Notes: generated from the letters alone by a model not told the origin. A DNA stretch of 64,000 nucleotides from Acetomicrobium thermoterrenum DSM 13490 (GCF_900107215.1 NZ_FNPD01000005.1:99513-163512); one strand, 5' to 3'; positions 41,751-51,243 are shown, counted from the first letter of the stretch. Numbers and translations: made by a program.

Positions 41751-43784
41751 GTGAAAGAAATAAACGAACTGAACGGCAAGGCTATGACCATCAAACTCGA
41801 CCCCGAACTTCCCGAATACCCTCCCTTTGAGCCAAACGTAAGGCGCGCTCCCGACAGAGGATTTACTCTGACCCAAAAGGAGGCGGAACTGGCGCTTAAA
41901 AACGCCCTTCGCTACGTCCCCGAGGAGCTTCACGAAAAGCTGGCGCCAGAGTTCATGGAAGAGCTCGTAACCCGAGGCCGTATCTACGGCTACCGCTTCA
42001 GGCCGAAGGGGCGCATCTGGGGACGGCCCATCGACGAGTACAAGGGAAAATGCATCGAGGGAAAGGCCTTCCAGGTTATGATCGACAACAATCTGGATTT
42101 CGAGGTGGCTCTCTACCCTTACGAGCTCGTCACCTACGGCGAGACGGGACAGGTTTGCCAAAACTGGATGCAGTACAGGCTCATCAAAAAATATCTCGAA
42201 ATCCTCGACAGAGAACACACCCTGGTTGTCATGTCGGGACACCCCTTGGGACTTTTCAAATCCCATCCCGAGGCGCCGAGGGTAATCATCACCAACGGCC
42301 TGCTCGTGGGCATGTACGATGACCAGCAAAACTGGCACAGAGGGATGCAGCTTGGCGTGACGAATTACGGCCAGATGACGGCGGGTGGCTGGATGTACAT
42401 AGGGCCTCAGGGAATAGTTCACGGCACGTACAACACCATTTTAAACGCCGGAAGGCTGCACCTCGGCCTCAAACCGGGCGAGGACATGCGGGGACATCTC
42501 TTCATATCTTCAGGCCTGGGCGGCATGAGCGGCGCTCAGCCGAAGGCCTGCGAGATCGCAGGAGCCGTCGGCATCATCGCCGAAGTCGACCCCTCTAGGA
42601 TCGAGACGCGAAGAAAACAAGGCTGGGTCTCCTACGTCTCCTCCGACTTAGACGAGGTATTTCGCGTCGCCAACGAGCACCTCAAGAAGAAAGAACCTAT
42701 ATCCATAGCTTACTACGGAAACATTGTCGATTTGCTCGAATACGCAGTGAAACTCGGCATAAAAGCAGAGCTCATATCCGACCAGACGTCATGTCATGCA
42801 GCCTACGACGGCGGCTACTGCCCCCAGGGGCTGACCTTTGAAGAGCGGACAAAGCTGCTGTCCGAAGACAGGGAAAAATTTAAACAGCTTGTCAATAAGA
42901 GCCTTCGTAAGCACTTCGAGCTCATAAAGTCCCTCGTCGACCGCGGGGCCTACTTTTTCGACTACGGTAATTCCTTCATGAAGGCCGTCTACGACGCAGG
43001 CGTGAAAGAAATTTGCAAAAACGGCACCGACGAAAGGGAAGGCTTCATATTCCCCTCCTACGTGGAGGACATCATGGGGCCGCTCCTTTTCGATTACGGT
43101 TACGGGCCCTTCAGGTGGGTATGCCTTTCGGGCAAAAGAGAAGATCTCCTCAAGACGGACAGGGCAGCCATGGAGTGCATCGACCCGGACCGCAGGCCAC
43201 AGGACAGGGATAACTACATCTGGATAAGGGACGCCGACAAAAACAACCTCGTCGTAGGAACACAGGCAAGAATTCTTTATGCCGACGCAGACCTTCGCCT
43301 TACCATCGCCCGAAAGTTCAACGAAATGGTGAGAAAGGGCGAAATAGGTCCCGTCATACTTGGCAGAGACCACCACGATACGGGCGGCACGGACTCCCCC
43401 TTCAGGGAGACGGCAAACATCAAGGACGGAAGCAACATCACTGCCGACATGGCCGTGCAGTGCTATGCAGGAAACGCCGCCCGAGGGATGTCTCTTATCG
43501 CTCTTCATAACGGCGGCGGAGTCGGAATCGGCAAGGCCATAAATGGGGGCTTCGGCTTGGTATTAGACGGTAGCGAAGGGGTAGATAAGGTCATAGACAG
43601 GGCCCTATCCTGGGACGTACTGGTGGGAGTAGCTAGGCGATCCTGGGCAAGAAACGACGGTGCCATGGAAGTGGCCAGATCGGTCAACGAAAAATCCAAG
43701 GAAAACTACCACATCACCCTTCCCTACATTCCCGACGAGGCACTTGTCGCCAACACGGTCGCCGAAGCGTTGAAAAAGAATTAA
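41751..43784 (+). CDS. hutU: Urocanate hydratase
   Basis: 677 residues, the longer urocanase class (the classical Pseudomonas form has about 557). Clear family segments include VVMSGHPLGLFKSHP, TAGGWMYIGPQGIVHGT, ISSGLGGMSGAQPKACEIAG (NAD-binding), and DHHDTGGTDSPFRET. It converts urocanate to imidazolonepropionate in histidine degradation using tightly bound NAD+. GAAGGAGGTAG precedes the start. No hutH, hutI or hutG gene lies in the window, so the remaining steps must be elsewhere. Gene context (IclR regulator, amino-acid ABC transporter) supports a histidine or urocanate operon. Confidence 0.93.
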   Translation: MKEINELNGKAMTIKLDPELPEYPPFEPNVRRAPDRGFTLTQKEAELALKNALRYVPEELHEKLAPEFMEELVTRGRIYGYRFRPKGRIWGRPIDEYKGKCIEGKAFQVMIDNNLDFEVALYPYELVTYGETGQVCQNWMQYRLIKKYLEILDREHTLVVMSGHPLGLFKSHPEAPRVIITNGLLVGMYDDQQNWHRGMQLGVTNYGQMTAGGWMYIGPQGIVHGTYNTILNAGRLHLGLKPGEDMRGHLFISSGLGGMSGAQPKACEIAGAVGIIAEVDPSRIETRRKQGWVSYVSSDLDEVFRVANEHLKKKEPISIAYYGNIVDLLEYAVKLGIKAELISDQTSCHAAYDGGYCPQGLTFEERTKLLSEDREKFKQLVNKSLRKHFELIKSLVDRGAYFFDYGNSFMKAVYDAGVKEICKNGTDEREGFIFPSYVEDIMGPLLFDYGYGPFRWVCLSGKREDLLKTDRAAMECIDPDRRPQDRDNYIWIRDADKNNLVVGTQARILYADADLRLTIARKFNEMVRKGEIGPVILGRDHHDTGGTDSPFRETANIKDGSNITADMAVQCYAGNAARGMSLIALHNGGGVGIGKAINGGFGLVLDGSEGVDKVIDRALSWDVLVGVARRSWARNDGAMEVARSVNEKSKENYHITLPYIPDEALVANTVAEALKKN

Positions 43785-43796
43785 AAATTAAACAAA

Positions 43797-43830
43797 CATA
43801 AGGCGGCTTTAAAAGCCGCCTTATGTTTTA
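43797..43830. terminator. Bidirectional terminator between hutU and the YfcC-type carrier gene
   Basis: A perfect 14-bp stem CATAAGGCGGCTTT and complement, followed by TTTTA on the plus strand. Confidence 0.88.
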
Positions 43831-43835
43831 CGGAT

Positions 43836-45227
43836 CTAAAAGGGCCCGTACCCGACTAAATGGGCAATAATTACCATGGCCGTGCCTATTAAGTGCCAGA
43901 ATATCATGAGAGGCCAGATGAACTTAAACCACCTGTCGTAGGGAATTTTGGCCATGCCCAAGGCGGCCATGAGCACACCCGACGTGGGGATGATCTGATT
44001 GGTAAATCCGTCGCCGTACTGATATGCAAGCACCGCAGTCTGCCTTGTTACGCCTATGAGGTCGGCTATTGGGGCCATTATGGGCATCGTTGCCATGGCC
44101 TGCCCACTTCCCGAGGGGATGAAGAAATTAATTAGCGACTGAACCCAAAACATCCCCGCTGCGGACAAAGCTCCCGGTAAATGGGAAACCCAGTTGGCCA
44201 GAGCATAGATAACGGTATCGATTATCTGGCCTTCCGTCATCACGACCAATATGGCCCTGGCTATGCCCACTACGAGGGCGCCAAAGACAATGCTTTTGGT
44301 CCCGTCGGCGAAGGCTCTCCCGATTGCGTTGGGAGTAAGGCCTCCCACCAACCCGGAGATGACGCCCATGGCAAGAAATATAGTGGCAAGTTCCATTATG
44401 TAATACCCCTTCGCCATGACGCCGTAGATCATATAGGCAAAAAACAGCACCACAACCAACAAAACCAACTTATGGGAAGAAGTAAGCTTGGTCGATTCGC
44501 TAGTATAATGGCCTGGAACCTCTTCATCCTTAAAGAGGTCGTAGACGATGCTGCTTTTAGGATCCTCTTTGACCTTTGAGGCATATCGCATCACATAGTA
44601 ACAGGCCCCGAGGAAAAGCAGGGCGTAGCCTACAAGCCTGATCCCTATCCCAGAAAAAAGCGGAAGTTCGGCGATGCTTTGCGCTACCCCGACGGTGAAA
44701 GGATTCAGGATGCCGCCTGCAAAGCCAACGGCAGCACCGGTAGATATAATAGCCGTCCCGACTATGGGATCGAAGCCGACGGCCCTGGCCAAAGCAACGC
44801 CCATGGGAATGAAGACTATCGTCTCCTCTGACATGCCAAAGGAAAGTCCTCCCAGGGAAAAGACGAACATGGTCGCGGGGATGAGAAGCTTTTCCCTTCC
44901 CTTTAATTGCAATACGACCTTCGATATCCCTGCATCAATAGCACCCGTCGCCTGAATTATCGTAAAGGCCCCTCCGACGATGAAGATGAAAAATATCACC
45001 TCACCGGCAGCGATCATTCCCTTTGGAACGGATGCAAAGACATCGAAAAAGCCAACGGGAGTCGGTTCAACGTAGTGAAAGCTGTCGGGATCGACGAGCG
45101 TTCTTCCCGTAGCCTCGTCCCTATACCTCTCGAACACCCCGGCAGGAACTACGTAAGTACCTACCGCCACCACGATAACGATCATAAACAAAAGCACATA
45201 AGTATGTGGTATGGCCAACTTTCGCAT
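43836..45227 (-). CDS. YfcC/DcuC-type membrane carrier (C4-dicarboxylate or arginine/ornithine antiporter-like)
   Basis: 463 residues, about 12 helices, beginning RKLAIPHTYVLLFMIVIVVA, the standard opening of YfcC proteins. Conserved parts include PKGMIAAGEVIFFIFIVGGAF, GLSFGMSEETIVFIPMGVALARA and SGSGQAMATMPIMAPIADLIG. The family includes anaerobic C4-dicarboxylate carriers and arginine/ornithine antiporters; specificity is unknown. It is on the opposite strand to hutU and converges on it. A product exchanger for histidine or arginine fermentation is possible. Confidence 0.88.
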   Translation of the reverse strand: MRKLAIPHTYVLLFMIVIVVAVGTYVVPAGVFERYRDEATGRTLVDPDSFHYVEPTPVGFFDVFASVPKGMIAAGEVIFFIFIVGGAFTIIQATGAIDAGISKVVLQLKGREKLLIPATMFVFSLGGLSFGMSEETIVFIPMGVALARAVGFDPIVGTAIISTGAAVGFAGGILNPFTVGVAQSIAELPLFSGIGIRLVGYALLFLGACYYVMRYASKVKEDPKSSIVYDLFKDEEVPGHYTSESTKLTSSHKLVLLVVVLFFAYMIYGVMAKGYYIMELATIFLAMGVISGLVGGLTPNAIGRAFADGTKSIVFGALVVGIARAILVVMTEGQIIDTVIYALANWVSHLPGALSAAGMFWVQSLINFFIPSGSGQAMATMPIMAPIADLIGVTRQTAVLAYQYGDGFTNQIIPTSGVLMAALGMAKIPYDRWFKFIWPLMIFWHLIGTAMVIIAHLVGYGPF

Positions 45228-45419
45228 TTTTAGCCACCTTTCTTTTCAAAAAGTCCGTAAATACGCTGTTTGTGATATTTACTGGTTCTCCGGGCAGCTA
45301 CACACCCCCTTTACAGCCCCTTCCCCCATTCGTAGATTTTATTAACATGCAAACTTTTTACCACGATCGTTAGGAAACTGTCAAGGCACTCCTGGGGGTA
45401 TAGGAAAACAAACTTCCGC

Positions 45420-45448
45420 TTGCAGAATGCATAGGGGTGTTTTATAAT
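45420..45448 (+). promoter_or_regulatory. tRNA-Val promoter
   Basis: TTGCAG (45420-45425) and a perfect TATAAT (45443-45448) are 17 nt apart, 12 nt before the tRNA. Confidence 0.75.
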
Positions 45449-45460
45449 CGAATACGCAGT

Positions 45461-45535
45461 GGGCGACTAGCTCAGCGGGAGAGCGCTTCCCTCACACGGA
45501 AGAGGTCACAGGTTCGAAACCTGTGTCGCCCACCA
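45461..45535 (+). tRNA. tRNA-Val (anticodon CAC)
   Basis: 75 nt including an encoded CCA. The acceptor stem GGGCGAC pairs with GTCGCCC, the anticodon stem CTTCC pairs with GGAAG around the loop CTCACAC, and the T arm contains GGTTCGAAACC. The anticodon CAC reads GUG valine codons. It ends in a T run that overlaps the stop codon region of the convergent regulator gene. Confidence 0.95.
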
Positions 45536-45538
45536 TTT

Positions 45539-46549
45539 TTATTGGATTTCCTTAGGCAGATGCATATCCTCAATATCGTAAAGCCCCGATGCTATGGATA
45601 GGGCATCGGTAATACCGCACTCCACCAGGGGAGCGAGATAGTTAGCGCCTCCAAAGATCAACATATAACCTCGCGTACGATCTTTTATGCTCATCTGATA
45701 TTTTGGCGGCATTAGATACCCCAACTCGAAAAGTCCGCTTATGTTGTCGTTTTTGCAGTCGTTGATGGCCTCCACAACCTTTTCGTACATAAAGGAAGGA
45801 AAGGTCTTGATGGCGGCCGTGACGCAGCCTTTCCCCGTGCGAACCGCAGACATCACTTCAGTGAAGCCTCCCCTTATCAAAAGCTCTCCCGGGCTCAAGG
45901 TAGTGCCCGAATGGGATATAACATCGACGAAGCCCTTGCCTTTGTAGCCCTGCAGCCTGAAAAGTCCTGTAGCAACGGTCTCCACATAGACGCCGCAGCG
46001 CCTCAAGGCTACATCGTAATTGGCCGAAGAAAGGCAAAGGATGGCGCAGCGACCTTCCGGAACCCTGTAGTTCCAAATCCTCTTTCCCTGGGGTAAGATC
46101 GCAACCAAGGGCGAGACGATGACGTTGGACTCAGACACCTCGGCCAACAACGACAGAGCTTCATCTTTTAGCTTCTCTGGAACGGAGGTGATGTTCACGA
46201 TGACCTTGCCCTTGTTAGAACAAGGATCCAGATCGCTTTTCATGATCAGCATTTCCGTCTCCATGGAAGAAAGGCCTATGCGATCGAAGACGAAGATGGC
46301 TCTAGCCTCCTCGCTGCCTTCGGCGGTAAGCATCACGCCCTTTCTTCCAAAGCGCGTGATAAGGCCTTCCTTCTCCAGGTTGGACAGGTGATAACGAACG
46401 GTTCTGTCGTCGATGGAAAAACCGCGCTTATCGAGCTGTTCCTTCAATTCGACAGAGGTCAACGGATCCTCCGAAAAATAGAGGCTCCTAAGTATTTCTA
46501 TAACTGTTGGCGGATATTCTTCTGCGTTGTTTCCCATCGGTATCTTCAC
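45539..46549 (-). CDS. NrpR/DUF128-type transcriptional regulator
   Basis: 336 residues: an N-terminal winged helix domain (VIEILRSLYFSEDPLTSVELKEQL to DDRTVRYHLSNLEKEGLITRFG) followed by an NrpR/DUF128 effector domain (KVIVNITSVPEKLKDEAL and IAVGTTLSPGE-like ISHSGTTLSPGELLIRGG). In methanogenic archaea NrpR represses nitrogen-fixation genes and responds to 2-oxoglutarate. Bacterial homologues are little studied. It sits 166 bp after the lyase/TRAP operon, on the same strand, and has its own inverted repeat upstream. It may control that operon in response to a keto acid. Start is GTG. Confidence 0.82.
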   Translation of the reverse strand: MKIPMGNNAEEYPPTVIEILRSLYFSEDPLTSVELKEQLDKRGFSIDDRTVRYHLSNLEKEGLITRFGRKGVMLTAEGSEEARAIFVFDRIGLSSMETEMLIMKSDLDPCSNKGKVIVNITSVPEKLKDEALSLLAEVSESNVIVSPLVAILPQGKRIWNYRVPEGRCAILCLSSANYDVALRRCGVYVETVATGLFRLQGYKGKGFVDVISHSGTTLSPGELLIRGGFTEVMSAVRTGKGCVTAAIKTFPSFMYEKVVEAINDCKNDNISGLFELGYLMPPKYQMSIKDRTRGYMLIFGGANYLAPLVECGITDALSIASGLYDIEDMHLPKEIQ

Positions 46550-46599
46550 CGGTTATCAACTCCCGTTGTATCTGTATAAATTTCAGCATTTATATTAGT

Positions 46600-46616
46600 A
46601 TACCTCAAGAAGGTAT
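46600..46616. promoter_or_regulatory. Inverted repeat before the NrpR-like gene
   Basis: ATACCT-CAAGA-AGGTAT, 51 bp before the start codon of the regulator. Candidate autoregulatory operator. Confidence 0.45.
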
Positions 46617-46618
46617 GG

Positions 46619-46666
46619 CAAATCGGAGAGCTGTCAAGCGATGCTCAAACGGGGCTCTCCGATTTG
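46619..46666. terminator. Hairpin after the lyase gene
   Basis: A perfect 13-bp stem CAAATCGGAGAGC/GCTCTCCGATTTG with a 22-nt loop, 50 bp after the lyase stop. No T run, so it may be a stability or Rho-type structure rather than a classic terminator. Confidence 0.55.
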
Positions 46667-46715
46667 TAGATTTCGTTAATAGACCAATCCCGTGCTTCGA
46701 TGGAAGAACAGGGCC

Positions 46716-47603
46716 TTAAGGTATGTAATCGGGCAAAAACGCCTTTTCAAGATCTCGATATTTATTAAAGCCTATCAAATCTTTAAATTCCCCGAAGGGG
46801 ACCACGAGGTCCGTCCTTCCTTCGGCGATGCCATCTTTTATCACGTCAAGGTAATTCATCATGCCCCTTATGGCAGCAAACAGAGGACCTACTGGGATGC
46901 TTATACGAGCTACTCCCATCTCGCGAAGCTCGTCAATGCTAATAAGAGGAGTCTTGCCGCCGCTTACGGCATCGAAGAGATTAATGCTAATGGGTGCCTG
47001 AATTTCCCTTATTAATCTTTTTATGTCTTCTTTGGTGCGGGGAGCCTCGATGAATATTAAATCCGCTCCGGCTTCAGCATAGGCATTGCCTCTGCGTATG
47101 GCCTCCTCCACACCGCTTACGGCTATGGCATCGGTCCTGGCGTTAATGACGAAATCGGGGTCCAATTTCTTTTTGACCTCTATGCAAGCCTTTATCTTGA
47201 GCACCATTTCCTCCATCGGAATTATTTGCTTTCCTTCAAGGTGCCCGCATCGCTTGGGGAAAACCTGGTCTTCTATATTCATTCCCGCCGCACCCGCTTT
47301 TATGAACTCCTCCGTAACCCTCATGGCGTTTATTGCGTTGCCAAAGCCTGTATCGGCATCCACCATGACGGGTATTTCTACTGCATCTATTATGTTTTTG
47401 GAAAAGTTCAACGCCTCGGAGAAGGATAAAAAGGCCATATCGGGAAGTCCAAGATATGAAGCCGAAAGGCCGAAGCCGCTGACCTGACAGGCCTTAAAGC
47501 CTGCGCGCTCTATGAGCTTAGCAGAAATAACGTCATGAGCGCCCGGACAAACGAGGGCTTTTCTTTCCAAGATCATATTTTTCAACAAGGTCGATTTCTT
47601 CAT
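46716..47603 (-). CDS. Isocitrate lyase/PEP mutase superfamily lyase (2-methylisocitrate or 2,3-dimethylmalate lyase-like)
   Basis: 295 residues. The metal site is VDADTGFG (81-88), with INIEDQ-type acid MNIEDQVFP and the catalytic loop KRCGHLEGK (117-125, Cys119). That loop is the signature of lyases that split 2-methylisocitrate, 2,3-dimethylmalate or oxaloacetate-like substrates, rather than PEP mutase, which has no such Cys. The products would be pyruvate plus a short acid. The ATG overlaps the TRAP permease stop by 4 bp, so translation is coupled to import. The paired aconitase-family subunits nearby recall the dmdAB-dml arrangement of dimethylmalate catabolism. The substrate is inferred. 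Confidence 0.86.
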   Translation of the reverse strand: MKKSTLLKNMILERKALVCPGAHDVISAKLIERAGFKACQVSGFGLSASYLGLPDMAFLSFSEALNFSKNIIDAVEIPVMVDADTGFGNAINAMRVTEEFIKAGAAGMNIEDQVFPKRCGHLEGKQIIPMEEMVLKIKACIEVKKKLDPDFVINARTDAIAVSGVEEAIRRGNAYAEAGADLIFIEAPRTKEDIKRLIREIQAPISINLFDAVSGGKTPLISIDELREMGVARISIPVGPLFAAIRGMMNYLDVIKDGIAEGRTDLVVPFGEFKDLIGFNKYRDLEKAFLPDYIP

Positions 47604-49501
47604 ACAGACGATCCCTCCAGATCAATTTTTTTGCTGACCATCTTTTCTATTATCAAAAAACCGACGGCGACGGCAAGTCCAATCATCGAATAAAGATGAT
47701 GGGGAAAAAGCAGCAGCACTCCTCCTGCGAAAAAGGCCGCTCTAAACAAAAGGTTCGTCCTGCTGTCTATGTGTCCGAAAAAGCCGTAAGCCATAAATAT
47801 GGCTCCCAAAAAGCCGGTGACTGCACAGATTAAAATCTGCAGAGGCGCCCCCCTGCCAACGAAAGCGGGGTTCCAGACGAAGAAAAAGGGCATGATGAAG
47901 GCCACGATACCCAATTTCACCGAATTAATTCCCGTCTTAAACCAGTCGCCCTTTGCTATGCCTGCAGCCACGATTGCCTGGGTGCAGGTAGGTGGCGTTA
48001 GACCGCCGAGCAGCGACCAATAAATGAAAAATAGATGGAGCGCCACAGCATCAGCTCCGAGTCTGAGCAGGGAAGGAGCCAGAATGGAAAGGGAGAGGAC
48101 GTAAGTGGGAACGACGGGAAGTGAAGTCCCCAAGATAAAGGGGACGAACGTGCTTATAATCAGAGCGAATATGAAGCTGTCCTGTCCCACGCTCATTATC
48201 AGGCTGCTTATCTTAGGAGCTATGCCCGTTATGCCCACCATGTTTACCAAAATGCTGACCGATACCAGTATGGGAACGATCCTGGCAAGGCTTATGCCGC
48301 CTTCAGCCAAAGCGGCGATCATTTTTTTTATGCTTTTCATAAGTCCGCTTTCGGGAATTTCACTTATGAACATGAGAATTATGGTAGAAAGACAGGTATA
48401 AAATCCTGCGGTAAGGAGGGGCCTCCCGACGGCAACAAGGCCCAGCAAAACAACGATGGGAATGACGAGACAGGAGAGGCGCCTGAAGGTCAATATTTCC
48501 TTCCACTCGGGAATCTCATCTTCCGGCACGGGAGCCAGGCCCAACCTCAAGGTCATAAACTGCACGCCAGCATAGACACTCGTGTAATAGAGGACGCAGG
48601 GAATGATGGCGTAACCTATTATCTTTAAATATGAAATTCCCAAAAATTCGGACATCATGAAGGCGGCGATGCTCATTATAGGCGGAGTTATGCCGCCTCC
48701 CGTAGAGGCGACCGCCTCAACGGCTCCGGCAAAGTTGGGAGGATATCCCAGACGCTTCATCATCGGTATAGTGTAGCTTCCCGTGACGGCGACGTTTGCC
48801 ACTCCGCTTCCCGATATGCTTCCAAAAAGCGCGCTGGCCACTATGGCGGCTTTAGCAGGACCTCCCTTCCATTTGCCTGTCAATGCAAAGGCTATATCTA
48901 TGAAGGTCTTCCCTCCCCCACCGGCCGACAGCAAGGCCCCAAAGATTATGAAAAGGGATATGAAGGTGGCCGACATGGCGGTGACGCTGCCGTAAATACC
49001 CAAGGGAGAGAAATAGACCGAGTTGACTACGAAGTCCCAGGACAACCCTCTCAATTTCCACATTCCGGGAAATATGTCTCCAAAGAGGGCATAAAATATC
49101 AAGCCGGCAACAATTATCGGGATGGCCCAACCCACGGCCCTCCTGGTAGTATCGAGGATTATGACGGTTAAGGCGATCCCGAGCAACAGATCTAACGTAT
49201 CTGCGCTTCCGGGATACATGTAAATATTTAGCGTCTTGATGTATATATTCACATTTGCCGCTATTATAAAAAGAAGTTCTAAGATGTCCAGCGTAGTCAG
49301 CCTGTTCGTCTCGTACTTTTTCTTAAAGGGAAACACCAGCGCGGCCAAGGATATGCCGAGACCTACGTGAATCGCCCTAAGCTGCAAATCGAGCAAGTGA
49401 AAATATATCGGAACAGTAAGCTGCGCCACGGAAAGCGCTACAGCCAACCAAAAGATGACGGAGGTCTTTACATCGGGAGCATCGATTCTGTCTTTGGTCA
49501 T
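47600..49501 (-). CDS. TRAP transporter, fused 4TM/12TM permease
   Basis: 633 residues, about 18 hydrophobic helices, combining DctQ- and DctM-type parts. Characteristic segments include SATFISLFIIFGALLSAGGGGKTFIDIA, GSISGSGVANVAVTGSYTIPMMKRLGY and GGITPPIMSIAAFMMSEFLGI. TRAP permeases import carboxylates by Na+ symport using a periplasmic binding protein. Fused permeases pair with TAXI-type binding proteins, and one lies just upstream. The stop codon overlaps the next gene's start (ATGA). An AAGGAGGA site precedes the ATG at long spacing. Confidence 0.93.
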   Translation of the reverse strand: MTKDRIDAPDVKTSVIFWLAVALSVAQLTVPIYFHLLDLQLRAIHVGLGISLAALVFPFKKKYETNRLTTLDILELLFIIAANVNIYIKTLNIYMYPGSADTLDLLLGIALTVIILDTTRRAVGWAIPIIVAGLIFYALFGDIFPGMWKLRGLSWDFVVNSVYFSPLGIYGSVTAMSATFISLFIIFGALLSAGGGGKTFIDIAFALTGKWKGGPAKAAIVASALFGSISGSGVANVAVTGSYTIPMMKRLGYPPNFAGAVEAVASTGGGITPPIMSIAAFMMSEFLGISYLKIIGYAIIPCVLYYTSVYAGVQFMTLRLGLAPVPEDEIPEWKEILTFRRLSCLVIPIVVLLGLVAVGRPLLTAGFYTCLSTIILMFISEIPESGLMKSIKKMIAALAEGGISLARIVPILVSVSILVNMVGITGIAPKISSLIMSVGQDSFIFALIISTFVPFILGTSLPVVPTYVLSLSILAPSLLRLGADAVALHLFFIYWSLLGGLTPPTCTQAIVAAGIAKGDWFKTGINSVKLGIVAFIMPFFFVWNPAFVGRGAPLQILICAVTGFLGAIFMAYGFFGHIDSRTNLLFRAAFFAGGVLLLFPHHLYSMIGLAVAVGFLIIEKMVSKKIDLEGSSV

Positions 49502-49549
49502 GTCAAATATTGATCCTCCTTCTCATATCCCCCTATGTCAGGGACATAT

Positions 49550-49599
49550 AAGGGGCAGCCGAAGAGGGATATTTCCTGCGGAATGATCGGCTGCCCCTT
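49550..49599. repeat. Long hairpin between binding protein and TRAP permease genes
   Basis: A perfect 12-bp stem (AAGGGGCAGCCG with its complement) around a 26-nt loop, 14 bp after the binding-protein stop. There is no T run on the minus strand, so it may protect the upstream mRNA from decay and keep binding-protein levels high. Confidence 0.6.
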
Positions 49600-49613
49600 T
49601 GCCTTATTTGGGT

Positions 49614-50624
49614 CTACTTTTTGTATTCAGGAGGTATAAACCTCTCAGGAACTTCGATGCCCCTTTCCTGGGCGTAACGTATCAGACCTGCATGAGCGTA
49701 AATTTCACCGCCCTCAGGGACGTTTTCGAAGAAATCTGCCACGGGGTCCCAACCCTTAATTGCGGGATAGGCGGACGCCACTTCATCGAAACCTTCGACG
49801 TAGGCTTTAACGATTTGATACCCGATTTCCTCGGGCAGATTGACCGATGCTACGGCCCCTACGATGGCGCACTCTTCCATGATGGGTCCCACGTCCGGCA
49901 ACTGCTTGATCTTGCCCTTGGGCGTCTCGAGGAAGATCATGTAGGGGTAACGCTCCCTTATCTTAGCCACGTCATCTTCGCTGTAACCTATGACCGTGAT
50001 GGGAAGGGTGAGGTTGACCTCGATCATGGAAGCATCCAGGCTGTCCAGGGGTGATGTCTTTTGAAGTCCCACTATCCTTCCGTTTTTCATGGCGTCAACG
50101 GCATCTCCGTAGGCTGCAGGAACGAGGTCTATCCCGACTTTAAGAAGTTCGTTAAATTTAAAGACATATTCGGCCGATGCGGAGCCGGGGATGCCGGGGC
50201 TGAACTTCTTGCCCTTCAGTTCCTTAAAGGTAGTGACGCCTGAGTCCTTTCTCACGTACAGACGATCGGCAGTAATATTGCGCATGAAAAGCCAGCGAAC
50301 GTCTTCCCACTTCTCCTTCTCGAAGGTATCCATACCCTTCACCATTTGATAGGCAGAAGGCAGATCAACACATAACGCAAAATCGAACACCCCCGTCTTG
50401 ATTTTCCTTAAGTTATCGAGGGCTGCGCCGCTTTCGATGACCGTAACCTGAATGTCGTTTTGGGCCTCGTTTATCACGTTTGCCGTAGCGACGCACCAGG
50501 CATAGACACCCGAGGTGGAGGACGTGCTTCCCATATTGAGGTATTGTTTTTCCGCCATTGCCGGCGAAGTTAAAAGACACAAGGCTATGGCGAAGAAAAG
50601 GAACCAAAATCCTTTCTTTTTCAT
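49614..50624 (-). CDS. TAXI family TRAP transporter substrate-binding protein
   Basis: 336 residues: a signal peptide (KKKGFWFLFFAIALCLLTSP then AMA), then a TAXI domain with YLNMGSTSSTSGVYAW near the start, TVIESGAALDNLRKIKTGVFDFAL and KGKKFSPGIPGSASAEY. It delivers an organic acid or glutamate-like ligand to the fused permease. I choose ATG 50624, seven bases after AAGGAGGG. It lies between the leuD-like gene and the permease. The ligand is unknown. Confidence 0.92.
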   Translation of the reverse strand: MKKKGFWFLFFAIALCLLTSPAMAEKQYLNMGSTSSTSGVYAWCVATANVINEAQNDIQVTVIESGAALDNLRKIKTGVFDFALCVDLPSAYQMVKGMDTFEKEKWEDVRWLFMRNITADRLYVRKDSGVTTFKELKGKKFSPGIPGSASAEYVFKFNELLKVGIDLVPAAYGDAVDAMKNGRIVGLQKTSPLDSLDASMIEVNLTLPITVIGYSEDDVAKIRERYPYMIFLETPKGKIKQLPDVGPIMEECAIVGAVASVNLPEEIGYQIVKAYVEGFDEVASAYPAIKGWDPVADFFENVPEGGEIYAHAGLIRYAQERGIEVPERFIPPEYKK

Positions 50625-50713
50625 CTTTCTTCCCTCCTTAAAATTATGACTGCTCAAAATATCTTCCCTTCAGGACTCGCTCCATACCGCTTTTACGAAT
50701 TTAGACCGTACAC

Positions 50714-51220
50714 TTATCCTGCCGCGAAATCCCCGTACTTCTTAAGGTAAGGTACCAACCCTCCTTCTTTTAAGATGGCTTTCATGATATCGGGCATCTT
50801 TTCCATGGGAATTTTTATGTCCTTAGATATGTTCAAAACAAACCCTCTTTCCAGGTCCACCTCAAGTTCGTCTCCGTCATCTATTTCGTCGGTATCACAT
50901 ACCAGGGCGGGAAGGCCGATGTTGATGGCATTTCTGAAGAAAATCCTGGCAAAGGACTTCGACAGCACTGCTGATACGCCCGATTCCTTTATAGCGATGG
51001 GGGCCTGCTCTCTCGATGAACCGCATCCGAAGTTTTTTCCGGCTACGACCATGTTTCCCCGTTTCATTTTCTTCGAAAATTCGGGGTCGATGTCCTCGAA
51101 CAAATGAGCTGCCAGATCGCTTAAATTCAAGGTTTTTGTGTATTTGCCGGCTATTATGTAGTCGGTGTTTACGTCATCGCCAAACTTGTGGGCCTTTCCC
51201 TTCAATAAAAGATCGCTCAT
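50714..51220 (-). CDS. Aconitase-family hydro-lyase, small subunit (LeuD/DmdB-like)
   Basis: 168 residues. The swivel domain signature is DDVNTDYIIAGKYTKTLN and the substrate-loop motif GKNFGCGSSREQAPIAIK. This is the small subunit of isopropylmalate isomerase-type enzymes and their relatives (homoaconitase, dimethylmalate dehydratase, citraconate hydratase). It lies 23 bp after the large subunit gene. No leuA, leuB or ilv genes are present, so leucine synthesis is unlikely to be its role. Its operon with a lyase and transporter points to catabolism. Confidence 0.9.
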   Translation of the reverse strand: MSDLLLKGKAHKFGDDVNTDYIIAGKYTKTLNLSDLAAHLFEDIDPEFSKKMKRGNMVVAGKNFGCGSSREQAPIAIKESGVSAVLSKSFARIFFRNAINIGLPALVCDTDEIDDGDELEVDLERGFVLNISKDIKIPMEKMPDIMKAILKEGGLVPYLKKYGDFAAG

Positions 51221-51243
51221 CTTCCATCACCTTTCTGCCGACT

